Positions 27,654 to 36,127 of a stretch of 64,000 bases of DNA are shown piece after piece (the stretch's first letter is position 1; each line of letters starts with the position of its first letter). The stretch is from Sinomonas cellulolyticus (GTDB lineage Bacteria; Actinomycetota; Actinomycetes; Actinomycetales; Micrococcaceae): assembly GCF_014656475.1 (NCBI RefSeq), contig NZ_BNCM01000001.1, positions 62,001 through 126,000 of the forward strand, given 5' to 3'. Position numbers and translations under genes: made by a program. The notes beneath the pieces are model-generated. The model did no database searches. It had not been told where the DNA came from and saw only the letters and a list, made by a program, of their open reading frames with translations.

Positions 27654-28753
27654 CGGTGGAGGCCCCGCCTGGCCCGGCGTTGTCCGAAGGCCTCGATCGC
27701 CTCTCGAGCCGCGGCCAGGAGTGCCTCGGCGGAGGCGTCCCAGCTGAATGCCGCCGCCTGCGCCCGGGCGGCGTCTGATGCGCCCGTCCATGCTCCTGGG
27801 GCCTCGAGGGCCCGGACTGCGGCAGCGAACTCGGCGGGTGAATCAGGGTCCACGTACAGGGCGCCGCGACCGCCCACTTCCCGGAAGATCGGGATGTCGC
27901 TCGCGATCACTGGGGTGCCGAGGCTCATCGCCTCGACGAGCGGCAGGCCGTAGCCCTCGGACCTCGAGAGGCTCACCAGGGCGGTCGTGCGCCGCAGCAG
28001 CTCCTCGTACTCAGCCTCGGACACGCCGCCGTGGAACACCACGCGGGCGCCAGCGGGGATGAATGCCTCGAGCTCCGACCGGCGCGGCGGCGAGATGCGG
28101 GAGAGGAGATGGAGCTCGTAGTCGGGCAGCTGGGCCATGCCGGCGATGACGGTCTCGACGTTCTTGTACGGCATGAAGGAACCCATGTAGAGAAGGGTCT
28201 TCTCCGCCCGGCCGTCCACCTGGCGCGGCTGACGGCCGCCCTGGGGGGCGTTCCCGATGATCCGCACGGGCCGCCGGGTCAGCCGTTTCTCGGACATGAG
28301 CCACCGGGTCGTGTGGCTGACGGTGGCCACTACGTCCGCCCTGTCGAGCAGGATCCGCTGCGGCCAGTAGGCCTTGTGGTACAGCCTCCACAGCAGGCGA
28401 ACCGGTGCGGGGAGGAAGCCCGGCGGATCCGGATGCTCGTAGTAGATGAGGTCGTGCAGCGTGAGGATGAGCGGATAACGACGACCCCACGACCCCATGG
28501 TCTGCATGGGGCAGAACACCACGTCGGGGTTGAGCCCGTTGACCCGAGCGGCGATGAACAGCTCGGCGGGGGAGAGCGGACTGCTGACCTTGACGTGGGG
28601 CACGTCCGGCAGCAGGGCCAGCTGGCGGTCGTCGTTGATGAGCACTGCGACCTCTGCACGCCGCGAGACGGCCTCGATGAGGCTGGCGCCGAAACGGCTG
28701 ATGCCGTCATGCTGGTCCGTCCGGGTGAAGCGGGCGTCGATGAGGATCCTCAC
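27650..28753 (-). CDS. Glycosyltransferase, GT4 family
   Basis: A 367-residue retaining glycosyltransferase with the GT-B fold. The N-terminal domain begins MRILIDARFT, with SRFGASLIEAV as acceptor side; the C-terminal donor domain has LLYMGSFMPYKNVETVI and the EX7E-like EGYGLPLVEAMSLGTPVIASD signature. Such enzymes build cell-wall glycans or exopolysaccharide; the substrate cannot be read from sequence. The start overlaps the hydrolase stop by 4 bases, so it closes a minus-strand operon. Its stop overlaps that of priA. Confidence 0.85.
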   Translation of the reverse strand: MRILIDARFTRTDQHDGISRFGASLIEAVSRRAEVAVLINDDRQLALLPDVPHVKVSSPLSPAELFIAARVNGLNPDVVFCPMQTMGSWGRRYPLILTLHDLIYYEHPDPPGFLPAPVRLLWRLYHKAYWPQRILLDRADVVATVSHTTRWLMSEKRLTRRPVRIIGNAPQGGRQPRQVDGRAEKTLLYMGSFMPYKNVETVIAGMAQLPDYELHLLSRISPPRRSELEAFIPAGARVVFHGGVSEAEYEELLRRTTALVSLSRSEGYGLPLVEAMSLGTPVIASDIPIFREVGGRGALYVDPDSPAEFAAAVRALEAPGAWTGASDAARAQAAAFSWDASAEALLAAAREAIEAFGQRRARRGLHR

Positions 28754-29664
28754 GCGGATGTGCCTCCGATGAAGTCGGCGATGGCCGCGGCCGCGGGACC
28801 CGGCGTCTCGTAGTGGATCAGGTGTCCTACACCGGGGATCACGGTGAGCCGCGAATCCGCGAGCCGCTCGTGCAGGCGACGGACGTCCGGCAGCGCTGCG
28901 ACCTCGTCCTGCTCGCCGGCGATGAGCAGCACGGGGAGCGTCAGCGCATCGGCGGCCTCGGCGGCGTCGTGCGAGATCGACGCCCGGAAGGACTCGAGCA
29001 ACGACCCGCGGGTGGCGAACTCACTGAAGTGGGCGCGGTGCTCACCGTGGACGAAGGCGCGAAGCCTGGGCTCGCGGCTCTTGGCCATCGCCTCGCTCAT
29101 GAGGCGCACGACGGCGCGGCTGCGCAGCAGCGCGGTGCCGACGCGCGCCGGCAGCTTCGCGGCAGCCCAGTAGTAGAGCTCTGCGACCCTGCTCAGGACG
29201 GCCTTGGGCCCCTCGAGCGCCGGCGCCGAAATGGGGTTGACGAGCACGAGGCGCGTGAATCGGCCCGGATGCGCGGCGAGGAAGTGCGAGACGACGATCG
29301 AGCCGAACGAATGGCCGAGCAGCACCGTTTCGGGGCCCAGCGACAGCGCATCCGCAAGCTCCTCCAGCCACGCGCCGTAGCCGTCGATGCTGTGCTGGCC
29401 CTCCGGAAGCACGCCGGACTCGCCGAAGCCGGGCAGGTCCGGCATCACCACACGGACGTGGGGGAGGGCGTCGACGACCCGCAGGAGCCCGTGGTGGGTG
29501 CCGCGGAATCCGTGGATGGCGAGGATCGTGACGGGTCGGGGTTCCGGCCCAAGCGGCTCATAGGTGAACACCGCGGTGCGGGCCCCCGCCACGTCGAGGA
29601 GGCTGCGGTGCTCGCGCTGGGCAAGGGTGTCGGAGAGGAACATCTCGTGCTGCAGGGCGGTCAT
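28750..29664 (-). CDS. Alpha/beta hydrolase
   Basis: A 304-residue serine hydrolase fold. The oxyanion region is AIHGFRGTHHGL, the nucleophile is S119 in LLGHSFGS, the acid is in AGEQDEVAALPD, and the histidine in GVGHLIHYETPG. These fit the lipase/esterase or haloalkane-type subgroups; the substrate is unknown. It lies 4 bases after the aldo/keto reductase and overlaps the glycosyltransferase start, so the three are likely co-expressed. Confidence 0.85.
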   Translation of the reverse strand: MTALQHEMFLSDTLAQREHRSLLDVAGARTAVFTYEPLGPEPRPVTILAIHGFRGTHHGLLRVVDALPHVRVVMPDLPGFGESGVLPEGQHSIDGYGAWLEELADALSLGPETVLLGHSFGSIVVSHFLAAHPGRFTRLVLVNPISAPALEGPKAVLSRVAELYYWAAAKLPARVGTALLRSRAVVRLMSEAMAKSREPRLRAFVHGEHRAHFSEFATRGSLLESFRASISHDAAEAADALTLPVLLIAGEQDEVAALPDVRRLHERLADSRLTVIPGVGHLIHYETPGPAAAAIADFIGGTSA

Positions 29665-29668
29665 CCTC

Positions 29669-30517
29669 TCAGTTCACCGCGTCCGGATGGGAGCCGCTGC
29701 GGAAGCCCCGGTCAAGCCCGGCGATCCGCTCGAGGTCCTCTGGCGTGAGGTCGAAGCCGAATACCTCGGAGTTCTCCCGGATCCTCGCCGCGCTGCTCGC
29801 CTTGGGGATCACGATTGTGCCCTGGGACAGGTGCCACCGGATGACCGTCTGGGCAACGCTCACCCCGTGAGCGGCGGCGATCTCGCGCAGGACCGGGTCG
29901 TCGAGGACCTTGCCGCGCGCGAGCGGCGACCATGCCTCCGTGGCGATGCCGAGCTCCGCGTGGAGGTCCCGCAGCTCGCGCTGCTGCAGCCAGGGGTGGA
30001 GCTCGATCTGGTTCACCATGGGGACGGACCCGGTCTCGTCAACGAGACGCCGGAGGTGCTCCGGCTGGAAGTTGCTCACGCCGATCGCCCGGACCCTGCC
30101 GTCCTCGAGGAGACGGATGAGCGCGCGGTAGGTCTCGACGTAGCGGTCCCGCTGGGGGCACGGCCAGTGGATGAGGTAGAGGTCTACGACGTCGAGGCCG
30201 AGCGCGTCCTGGCTGAGGTCGAACGCCCGGAGCGTCGTGTCGTAGCCGTGATCGGTGTTCCACACCTTGGTGGTGATGAACACCTCGGCGCGGTCGAGGC
30301 GGCCGGAGGCATCGCCGTCGAGCATCGCCGCGCGGACGGCCCGGCCCACCCCCGCCTCGTTTCCGTACATTGCGGCGGTATCGAGGCTGCGGTACCCGGC
30401 CGCGATCGCCTCGGCGGCGAGCCGCTCGGCGTCCTCGGGCGGGACCTTGTAGAGGCCGTAGCCCAGCTGGGGCATGCCGACCCCGTGGGCGAGGCCGACC
30501 ATGGGAGAGGCGAACAT
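29669..30517 (-). CDS. Aldo/keto reductase (2,5-diketogluconate reductase-like)
   Basis: NADPH-dependent carbonyl reductase, 282 residues. The catalytic tetrad is present: D46 and Y51 (SLDTAAMYGNE), K84 (ITTKVWN) and H117 (LIHWPCP). The NADPH-binding IPKASSAARIREN segment is near the C-terminus. It resembles the AKR5 group. ATG at 30517 has GGGAG just upstream; a GTG at 30526 is also in frame. It follows the regulator gene by about 40 bases, so it may be in the regulator's operon. Confidence 0.88.
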   Translation of the reverse strand: MFASPMVGLAHGVGMPQLGYGLYKVPPEDAERLAAEAIAAGYRSLDTAAMYGNEAGVGRAVRAAMLDGDASGRLDRAEVFITTKVWNTDHGYDTTLRAFDLSQDALGLDVVDLYLIHWPCPQRDRYVETYRALIRLLEDGRVRAIGVSNFQPEHLRRLVDETGSVPMVNQIELHPWLQQRELRDLHAELGIATEAWSPLARGKVLDDPVLREIAAAHGVSVAQTVIRWHLSQGTIVIPKASSAARIRENSEVFGFDLTPEDLERIAGLDRGFRSGSHPDAVN

Positions 30518-30535
30518 GGCTCCCACCCTACCGGG

Positions 30536-30553
30536 GCGCCGCGGCTGCGGCGC
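30536..30553 (-). terminator. Short hairpin after the SorC-type regulator
   Basis: A perfect 7-bp stem (GCGCCGC/GCGGCGC) with a 4-base loop lies between the regulator stop and the aldo/keto reductase. There is no T-tract, so it may only attenuate read-through. Confidence 0.3.
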
Positions 30554-30556
30554 AGG

Positions 30557-31579
30557 CTACGCCTGCTCTGCGAGGACGGCCCGGCCCGTCGCCTCGTCCA
30601 CGATGAGGTCGGTGACGAGGCCCGCGTTGAGGGCGCCCCTGAGCCCCGCAGCCTTGGCGGGCCCCGAGACGATGCACAGCCTCCGCGGGACCGTGCGCAG
30701 GGCGTCCAGATCCGGTCCGGTGCCCCGGGCATTGAGCCCGATGCCCTCCGAGGAGCCGTCCGCCCGGAAGAAGACCGTCGCAACATCTCCCACGACCCCC
30801 TCGCGGGAAAGGGATTCGAGGTCGGCGTGATCGAGGTAGCCGCCCGAGTAGACGTGGCTGGGAACGTCGGCGTCCACCGCACCCACGCCGAAGACGGCGA
30901 GGGACATGCGGGCCTGCACGTCCAGGACGCGGCGCACGCTGCGCTCGCGCCACATCCACTGCTTGGTCTCCGGCCGGTCGAAGAAGGCGGGAACCGGGAA
31001 CTCCTCCACCTCCGCATCGAAGGCCCTGCCGAACCGGCGCATGATCTCGCTCGCGTACCCGAGGCCCATGGTCTGGGTGTTGGCGGCGCCGTTGAGCTGG
31101 ACCACCGTCACCCCGTGGGTCGGCTTGCGGTTGAGGTAGCGGCTCATGGCGCTCAGGGTCGAGCCCCACGCGATCCCGATGACGCTCTGCGAGACGACGA
31201 GCGGCGTCAGCGTGCGCGCCGCGTACATCGCGACCCGGTCCAGTGTCTCTGCCTCGTTGTTGTTGTCCACGTGGGGCACGACGTGCACGCCCTCTGGAGC
31301 CAGGCCGAAGCGGCCGGCAATGGCGGTCTCGAGGGCGACCGCGGAGTCCACGGGGCTGTGGATCTGGATCTGGACGAGCCCCTCGTCCCTTGCGAAGGCC
31401 AGCAGGCGGGACACCGTTGACCGGGACGTGCGGAGCTGCCTCGCGATGCCGTCCATCGTGAGGTCCTGGAGGTAGTAGAGCCGGGCAGCGAGGAGGGCGT
31501 CCTGGTGACGGCGGGAGAGGGTGCTGTGTGAGCTTTCTCTCACCATTGCGGGGTTGCGGTCCGCATCGGAGGTCCTCAT
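30557..31579 (-). CDS. SorC/DeoR-type sugar-binding transcriptional regulator
   Basis: A 340-residue regulator with an N-terminal helix-turn-helix (about residues 27-58: LQDLTMDGIARQLRTSRSTVSRLL) and a C-terminal sugar-phosphate-binding domain with GIAWGSTLSAM and FGVGAVDAD segments. It is divergent from glpD and probably controls glycerol use, sensing glycerol phosphate or a related compound (inference). ATG at 31579 has AGAAGGGAG just upstream. The frame stays open another 141 codons into glpD, but that part is antisense shadow. Confidence 0.9.
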   Translation of the reverse strand: MRTSDADRNPAMVRESSHSTLSRRHQDALLAARLYYLQDLTMDGIARQLRTSRSTVSRLLAFARDEGLVQIQIHSPVDSAVALETAIAGRFGLAPEGVHVVPHVDNNNEAETLDRVAMYAARTLTPLVVSQSVIGIAWGSTLSAMSRYLNRKPTHGVTVVQLNGAANTQTMGLGYASEIMRRFGRAFDAEVEEFPVPAFFDRPETKQWMWRERSVRRVLDVQARMSLAVFGVGAVDADVPSHVYSGGYLDHADLESLSREGVVGDVATVFFRADGSSEGIGLNARGTGPDLDALRTVPRRLCIVSGPAKAAGLRGALNAGLVTDLIVDEATGRAVLAEQA

Positions 31580-31591
31580 GGGACTCCCTTC

Positions 31592-31605
31592 TGCACGTTC
31601 GTGCA
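31592..31605. promoter_or_regulatory. Palindromic candidate operator in the glp divergent gap
   Basis: TGCACG-TT-CGTGCA is a perfect palindrome located 13 bases upstream of the regulator start and 78 bases before glpD. It is a natural candidate for the SorC-type regulator binding site controlling both directions. The rest of the 103-base gap is AT-richer than its surroundings (CTTGAACTTCTTTC and onwards) and probably holds both promoters. Confidence 0.5.
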
Positions 31606-31682
31606 CACTGCTTGAACTTCTTTCGCAGGTCTTCCAAGAATAGCTGCAAGTCCACTCACCAGCCCCGTGAAAGGGAGATCCC

Positions 31683-33476
31683 GTGAAATCCATCCACCGG
31701 ACCGACTCCTCGCCAACGCCCCCTGTCGCGCCCCACGCGTCGGAGCGCGCCGGCGTCGCGTCGCTCAAGCAGCGCCCCGGCGCCAGCGTCCTCATCATCG
31801 GCGGCGGCATCAACGGCGTCGGCACGTTCCGCGACCTCGCCCTCCAGGGCGTCGACGTGGTCCTGGTCGAGCGGGGGGACTTCTGCGAGGGCGCATCCGG
31901 CGCCTCCTCCCACATGATCCACGGCGGCATCCGGTACCTCGAAAACGGCGAGTTCAGGCTCGTGAACGAGTCGGTCGTGGAGCGCAACCGGCTGCTCCGC
32001 ATCGCCCCCCACTACGTGAAGCCGCTGCAGACCACGATTCCTATCTTCTCGACCTTCTCCGGGATCCTCAACGCGCCCCTGCGGTTCCTGACGCACCGGT
32101 CCGGCAAGCCCCAGGAGCGGGGAGCGGCGCTGATCAAGGTCGGGCTCAGCCTCTACGACGCCTTCTCGCGAAAGGGCGGCAGCGTTCCGCGCCATCGTTT
32201 CCTCGGGCGGAAGAAGGCTCTCGAGGAACTGCCCCGGCTGCGCCCGGACCTGAAGTACACGGCCACCTACTTCGACGCGTCCGTCCACAATCCGGAGCGT
32301 CTCACCCTCGACGTCCTCCACGACGGCCTCGCTGCGGGCACACATGCCCGCGCGGCGAACTACGTCTCCGCCGTGGGGGTCACCGCTGCGAGCCCGTCGG
32401 CGGAGGGAGCAGGGCACGACGGCGCGTCGGTGCGGCTCCGCGACGAGCTCACCGGGGAGGAATTCGACATCACCGCAGATGTGGTGGTCAACACCACCGG
32501 CGCCTGGGTCGACCAGACGAACGGCAGCTTCGGCGCACCGACCCGCTTCATGGGCGGGACGAAGGGGTCCCACATCGTGCTGGACGCCCCGGAACTGCTC
32601 GCGGCCTGCGCGGGCCGGGAGATCTTCTTCGAGCACAGCGACGGGCGGATCGTCCTGATCTACCCCATGGGGGACCGCGTCCTCGTGGGCACCACCGACA
32701 TCGACGCCGGCGAGGATCTCACCCCCGTGTGCACCGACGAGGAGATCCAGTACTTCTTCGACCTGATCCACCATGTCTTCCCGACCGTGGCGGTGGACCA
32801 AGGCCACATCGTCTACACGTTCTCCGGAGTCCGTCCGCTGCCGCGGCACGACGACACCGCGCCCGGGTTCGTCTCGAGGGACTACCGGATCGAGCGCGCC
32901 GCGCTGCCCGGCGGCCGCGGCCAGACCGTCCTGAGCCTCGTCGGGGGCAAGTGGACCACCTTCCGCGCACTCTCGGAGCACCTGGCCGACGAGGTCCTCA
33001 CGCTCGTGGGCCAGCAGCGGACGCAGAGCACGGCCGAGCTGGCGATCGGCGGCGGCCGGGGCTTCCCGGCGACGCCCGAGGGCGTGCAGGCCTGGGTCAA
33101 GGCCCACGTGGGCGGAAGCATCGACGCAGCGCGCGCCGAAGTGCTCCTCGGGCGATATGGAACAAGAGCTTCGGAAGTCATTGACTTCCTGCGTCAAGCG
33201 GACGACAGTCTGCTTCAGAGCACCAAGGAGCTGAGCGTCCGAGAACTGCTCTACATGGCGGAGCACGAGCATGTGGGGCACGCCATCGACATCCTCATCC
33301 GCCGCACCTCCCTGGCCTTCCGGGGACTCGTGACGGCTGAGCTTGTCGACGAGGTGGCCGGGCACCTTGCCGGTCCCCTCGGCTGGGACGCCCAGCAGAC
33401 GCGGCAGGAGGCCCTGCACGCCAAGGCCGTGCTGGCCGAGCGCCACCGCGTGGAGATCGACCAGCTGGTCGATTGA
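31683..33476 (+). CDS. glpD: Glycerol-3-phosphate dehydrogenase (FAD)
   Basis: Oxidises glycerol 3-phosphate to dihydroxyacetone phosphate, feeding electrons to quinone at the membrane. The 597-residue protein has the FAD dinucleotide motif GGGINGVG (from residue 40), ERGDFCEGASGASSHMIHGGIRYL, and the C-terminal DAO_C domain. GTG start after GAAAGGGAG. First gene of glpD-glpF-glpK and divergent from the regulator. Confidence 0.95.
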   Translation: MKSIHRTDSSPTPPVAPHASERAGVASLKQRPGASVLIIGGGINGVGTFRDLALQGVDVVLVERGDFCEGASGASSHMIHGGIRYLENGEFRLVNESVVERNRLLRIAPHYVKPLQTTIPIFSTFSGILNAPLRFLTHRSGKPQERGAALIKVGLSLYDAFSRKGGSVPRHRFLGRKKALEELPRLRPDLKYTATYFDASVHNPERLTLDVLHDGLAAGTHARAANYVSAVGVTAASPSAEGAGHDGASVRLRDELTGEEFDITADVVVNTTGAWVDQTNGSFGAPTRFMGGTKGSHIVLDAPELLAACAGREIFFEHSDGRIVLIYPMGDRVLVGTTDIDAGEDLTPVCTDEEIQYFFDLIHHVFPTVAVDQGHIVYTFSGVRPLPRHDDTAPGFVSRDYRIERAALPGGRGQTVLSLVGGKWTTFRALSEHLADEVLTLVGQQRTQSTAELAIGGGRGFPATPEGVQAWVKAHVGGSIDAARAEVLLGRYGTRASEVIDFLRQADDSLLQSTKELSVRELLYMAEHEHVGHAIDILIRRTSLAFRGLVTAELVDEVAGHLAGPLGWDAQQTRQEALHAKAVLAERHRVEIDQLVD

Positions 33477-33545
33477 GGCGCATCGCACCACACCCCGGGC
33501 CGGCGTGGTCCAGGGTGGCACCCGAACAAACACAAGGAGTCAAGG

Positions 33546-34298
33546 ATGTCTCTAGGACTGGTGTTCCTGTCTGAAGTACTCGGCACCGGCATGCTCACCC
33601 TGCTCGGCTGCGGCGTCGTCGCCAACGTCGCACTCAAGGGGACCAAGGGCTACGCCGGTGGGTTCCTCATGGTGACGTGGGGCTGGGGGATCGCGGTCTT
33701 CTCCGGCGTCTTCATCGCCGCGAAGTCCGGCGCCCACCTCAACCCGGCCGTCACACTCGGCCTCCTCATGCACGGCAACGCGGAGTACGCCCCGGGGGTC
33801 AAGGTCGACGTCGCCTCGACCCTGACCTACTTCAGCGGCGAGATGCTGGGCGCCTTCCTCGGCGCCGTGGTCTGCTGGCTCGCCTACAAGCAGCACTTCG
33901 ACCACGAGGACGACCCGGCCAACAAGCTCGGCACCTTCTCGACGGGCCCGGCCATCCGCAGCAACGGCTGGAACGTGGTCACCGAGATCATCGGCACCTT
34001 CGTCCTCGTGTTCGTGATCCTCTCCTTCGGCGGCACGCCGTCAGGTCTGGGCCCGCTCGCCGTCGCCCTCCTCGTCGTCGGCATCGGCGTCTCCCTCGGC
34101 GGCCCGACCGGGTACGCGATCAACCCGGCCCGCGACCTCGGCCCGCGCATTGCCCACGCCCTCCTCCCGATCCGGGGCAAGGGCTCCAGCGACTGGTCCT
34201 ACGCCTGGATTCCCGTGGTCGGCCCGCTCGTCGGCGGCGCCGCGGCAGGACTCCTCGCGCGCTTCACCCCCGAGATCTTCGCCTCGGTCGTCAAATAG
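33546..34298 (+). CDS. glpF: Glycerol uptake facilitator (aquaglyceroporin)
   Basis: A 250-residue MIP channel with six membrane helices. The two pore motifs are NPA at residues 66-68 (AHLNPAVTLG) and NPA at 193-195 (AINPARDLGPR). The D after the second NPAR is typical of glycerol-conducting members. It lies between glpD and glpK with its own ribosome binding site (AAGGAG), so import and first metabolism of glycerol are in one unit. Confidence 0.95.
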   Translation: MSLGLVFLSEVLGTGMLTLLGCGVVANVALKGTKGYAGGFLMVTWGWGIAVFSGVFIAAKSGAHLNPAVTLGLLMHGNAEYAPGVKVDVASTLTYFSGEMLGAFLGAVVCWLAYKQHFDHEDDPANKLGTFSTGPAIRSNGWNVVTEIIGTFVLVFVILSFGGTPSGLGPLAVALLVVGIGVSLGGPTGYAINPARDLGPRIAHALLPIRGKGSSDWSYAWIPVVGPLVGGAAAGLLARFTPEIFASVVK

Positions 34299-34346
34299 TC
34301 CCCAGCTCTTCCGCACCCCCTGAAGACTCATCCAAAGGAGCCATGA

Positions 34347-35894
34347 ATGTCTGAATCAGCGCCCAGCGCGCAGCAGGGCAATGCGCAGTACGTCATCGCC
34401 ATCGACCAGGGAACCACGAGCACCCGGGCCATCGTCTTCGACCACTCCGGGTCCATCGTCTCCACCGGCCAGCTCGAGCACGAGCAGATCTTCCCGCACG
34501 CCGGGTGGGTCGAGCACAACGCGAAGGAGATCTGGGACAACACCCGCGAGGTGGTCGGCCAGGCGCTCTCGAAGGCGAACCTGACGCGGCACGACATTGC
34601 CGCCGTCGGCATCACCAACCAGCGCGAGACCGCGGTGGTGTGGGACAAGACCACGGGCGAGCCCGTCTACAACGCCATCGTCTGGCAGGACACGCGTACA
34701 CAGCCGATCGTCGACGAACTCGCGGCCGAAGGCGGCGTGGAGCGGTTCAAGCAGAAGGTGGGCCTGCCGCTGGCAACCTACTTCTCGGGAACGAAGATCA
34801 AGTGGATCCTGGACAACGTCGAAGGAGCCCGGGCCAAGGCCGAGGCGGGCGACCTGCTCTTCGGCAACACCGACTCGTGGGTCCTGTGGAACCTCACGGG
34901 CGGCACCGACGGGGGAGTGCACGCCACAGACGTCACCAACGCCTCCCGGACCATGTTCATGGACCTGGAGTCGCTCTCGTGGGACCAGGAGATCCTCGAC
35001 GCCTTCGGTGTGCCGGCCTCGATGATGCCGGAGATCAGGTCGTCCTCCGAGGTCTACGGCACCGTCCACGGCTCGCAGCTCCTGCGCGAGACCCCCGTGG
35101 CGGGCATCCTGGGCGACCAGCAGGCGGCGACGTTCGGCCAGGCGGCGTTCGAGACGGGCGAGGCAAAGAGCACGTACGGCACGGGCAGCTTCCTCATCTT
35201 CAACACGGGCGAGGAGATCGTCCACTCGAAGAACGGCCTCCTCACCACCGTCGGGTACAAGCTCGGCGATGCGAAGCCGCATTACGCACTCGAGGGCTCG
35301 ATTGCGGTCACCGGCTCGCTCATCCAGTGGCTGCGCGACAACCTCGGCATGATCCAGTCCGCGCCCGAGGTGGAGACGCTCGCCAAGACCGTTCAGGACA
35401 ATGGAGGCGTCTACATCGTCCCCGCGTTCTCGGGCCTCTTCGCGCCCTACTGGCGCGCGGACGCACGCGGCGCCATCGTGGGCCTCACCCGGTACGTCAA
35501 CAAGGGCCACATCGCCCGCGCCGCCCTCGAGGCGACCGCGTTCCAGACCCGCGAGGTGCTGGACGCTGTCAACGCCGACTCCGGGGTGCCGCTCGCCGAG
35601 CTGAAGGTCGACGGCGGCATGGTCGCCAATGACGCGCTGATGCAGTTCCAGGCGGACATCCTCGGCGTCGACGTGGTCCGGCCCAAGGTCATCGAGACCA
35701 CCGCGCTCGGTGCGGCCTACGCTGCCGGTCTCGCGGTCGGGTTCTGGAAGGACCTCGGCGAGTGCTCGGCCAACTGGGGCGAGGACAAGCGCTGGAGCCC
35801 GAGCATGGACGAGGGCGAGCGCGACCGGCAGATGCGCCTCTGGAAGAAGGCCGTCACGAAGTCGATGGACTGGGTCGACGCGGACGTGAAGTAG
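34347..35894 (+). CDS. glpK: Glycerol kinase
   Basis: Phosphorylates glycerol with ATP, trapping it in the cell. The 515-residue FGGY kinase has [15 protein letters not shown], the glycerol-binding [14 protein letters not shown] and WQDTRTQ, and the C-terminal [23 protein letters not shown] start with AAAGGAG. Last gene of the glp operon; a strong terminator follows. Confidence 0.97.
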   Translation: MSESAPSAQQGNAQYVIAIDQGTTSTRAIVFDHSGSIVSTGQLEHEQIFPHAGWVEHNAKEIWDNTREVVGQALSKANLTRHDIAAVGITNQRETAVVWDKTTGEPVYNAIVWQDTRTQPIVDELAAEGGVERFKQKVGLPLATYFSGTKIKWILDNVEGARAKAEAGDLLFGNTDSWVLWNLTGGTDGGVHATDVTNASRTMFMDLESLSWDQEILDAFGVPASMMPEIRSSSEVYGTVHGSQLLRETPVAGILGDQQAATFGQAAFETGEAKSTYGTGSFLIFNTGEEIVHSKNGLLTTVGYKLGDAKPHYALEGSIAVTGSLIQWLRDNLGMIQSAPEVETLAKTVQDNGGVYIVPAFSGLFAPYWRADARGAIVGLTRYVNKGHIARAALEATAFQTREVLDAVNADSGVPLAELKVDGGMVANDALMQFQADILGVDVVRPKVIETTALGAAYAAGLAVGFWKDLGECSANWGEDKRWSPSMDEGERDRQMRLWKKAVTKSMDWVDADVK

Positions 35895-35923
35895 CCCACA
35901 GCCGCGCCACGCGGCTGCCGCAC

Positions 35924-35961
35924 CCCGGGCACGACGGCGAGCACTCGCCGTCGTGCCCGGG
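35924..35961. terminator. Terminator after glpK
   Basis: A perfect 18-bp stem (CCCGGGCACGACGGCGAG and its complement) with a 2-base CA loop as written, so the real loop is probably 4-6 bases. A smaller hairpin (GCCGCG/CGCGGC, 35901-35915) precedes it. No T-tract. It separates the glp operon from the leuS leader. Confidence 0.85.
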
Positions 35962-35969
35962 CCCTGCGG

Positions 35970-35975
35970 TACGAT
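35970..35975 (+). promoter_or_regulatory. Candidate -10 box for the leuS leader transcript
   Basis: TACGAT lies 7 bases before the leader-peptide ATG, so the leader ORF would be translated from a nearly leaderless 5' end. The -35 region falls within the preceding terminator stem and shows no clear hexamer. Confidence 0.4.
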
Positions 35976-35982
35976 GGCAGGT

Positions 35983-36009
35983 ATGCGTGGCATCCTCCTC
36001 CTTCGATAG
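35983..36009 (+). CDS. Leu-rich leader peptide of leuS
   Basis: An 8-codon ORF, MRGILLLR then TAG, with Ile followed by three consecutive Leu codons (CTC CTC CTT). It sits between a -10 box and an intrinsic terminator, 118 bases before leuS. This is the layout of a ribosome-mediated attenuator: stalling at Leu codons when charged tRNA-Leu is low would change folding of the downstream RNA. Attenuators for leuS have been predicted in some Streptomyces, as far as I recall. Too short for coding statistics; the case rests on codon content and context. Confidence 0.6.
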   Translation: MRGILLLR

Positions 36010-36076
36010 CCGCTTGCGGGCCGATCCCTCCGGGATGACGGCAGCGAGCGGCAGCCCCTCCGTGTGAGGGGCTTTT
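36009..36076 (+). promoter_or_regulatory. leuS attenuator with intrinsic terminator
   Basis: Stem I pairs 36009-36017 with 36044-36052 (9 bp with one G-U) and encloses a small hairpin ATCCC/GGGAT (36024-36028/36032-36036). Directly after it, AGCCCCTC (36053-36060) pairs with GAGGGGCT (36066-36073), then TTT: a classical terminator before leuS. The loop segment 36025-36030 could instead pair with the terminator's 3' arm at 36066-36071, which would break it. I cannot decide by eye which fold a stalled ribosome favours. Confidence 0.6.
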
Positions 36077-36127
36077 GTGTGTCAGGGGGCAGGACGCCCA
36101 GGAAGCGACTTCAGTGGAGAGAATACG

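Noticed and set aside
29564..31420. A 618-codon plus-strand frame across the hydrolase, reductase and regulator genes
   Set aside because: The three minus-strand genes have clear motifs and coupled starts and stops; the plus-strand product is a compositional shadow.
31580..32002. N-terminal extension of the SorC-type regulator to 32002
   Set aside because: The extra 141 codons overlap glpD antisense and have no family match; ATG 31579 has a good ribosome binding site.
35962..36127. T-box riboswitch upstream of leuS
   Set aside because: No T-box sequence (AGGGUGGnACCGCG) or specifier-loop architecture is visible; the Leu-codon ORF explains the leader better.
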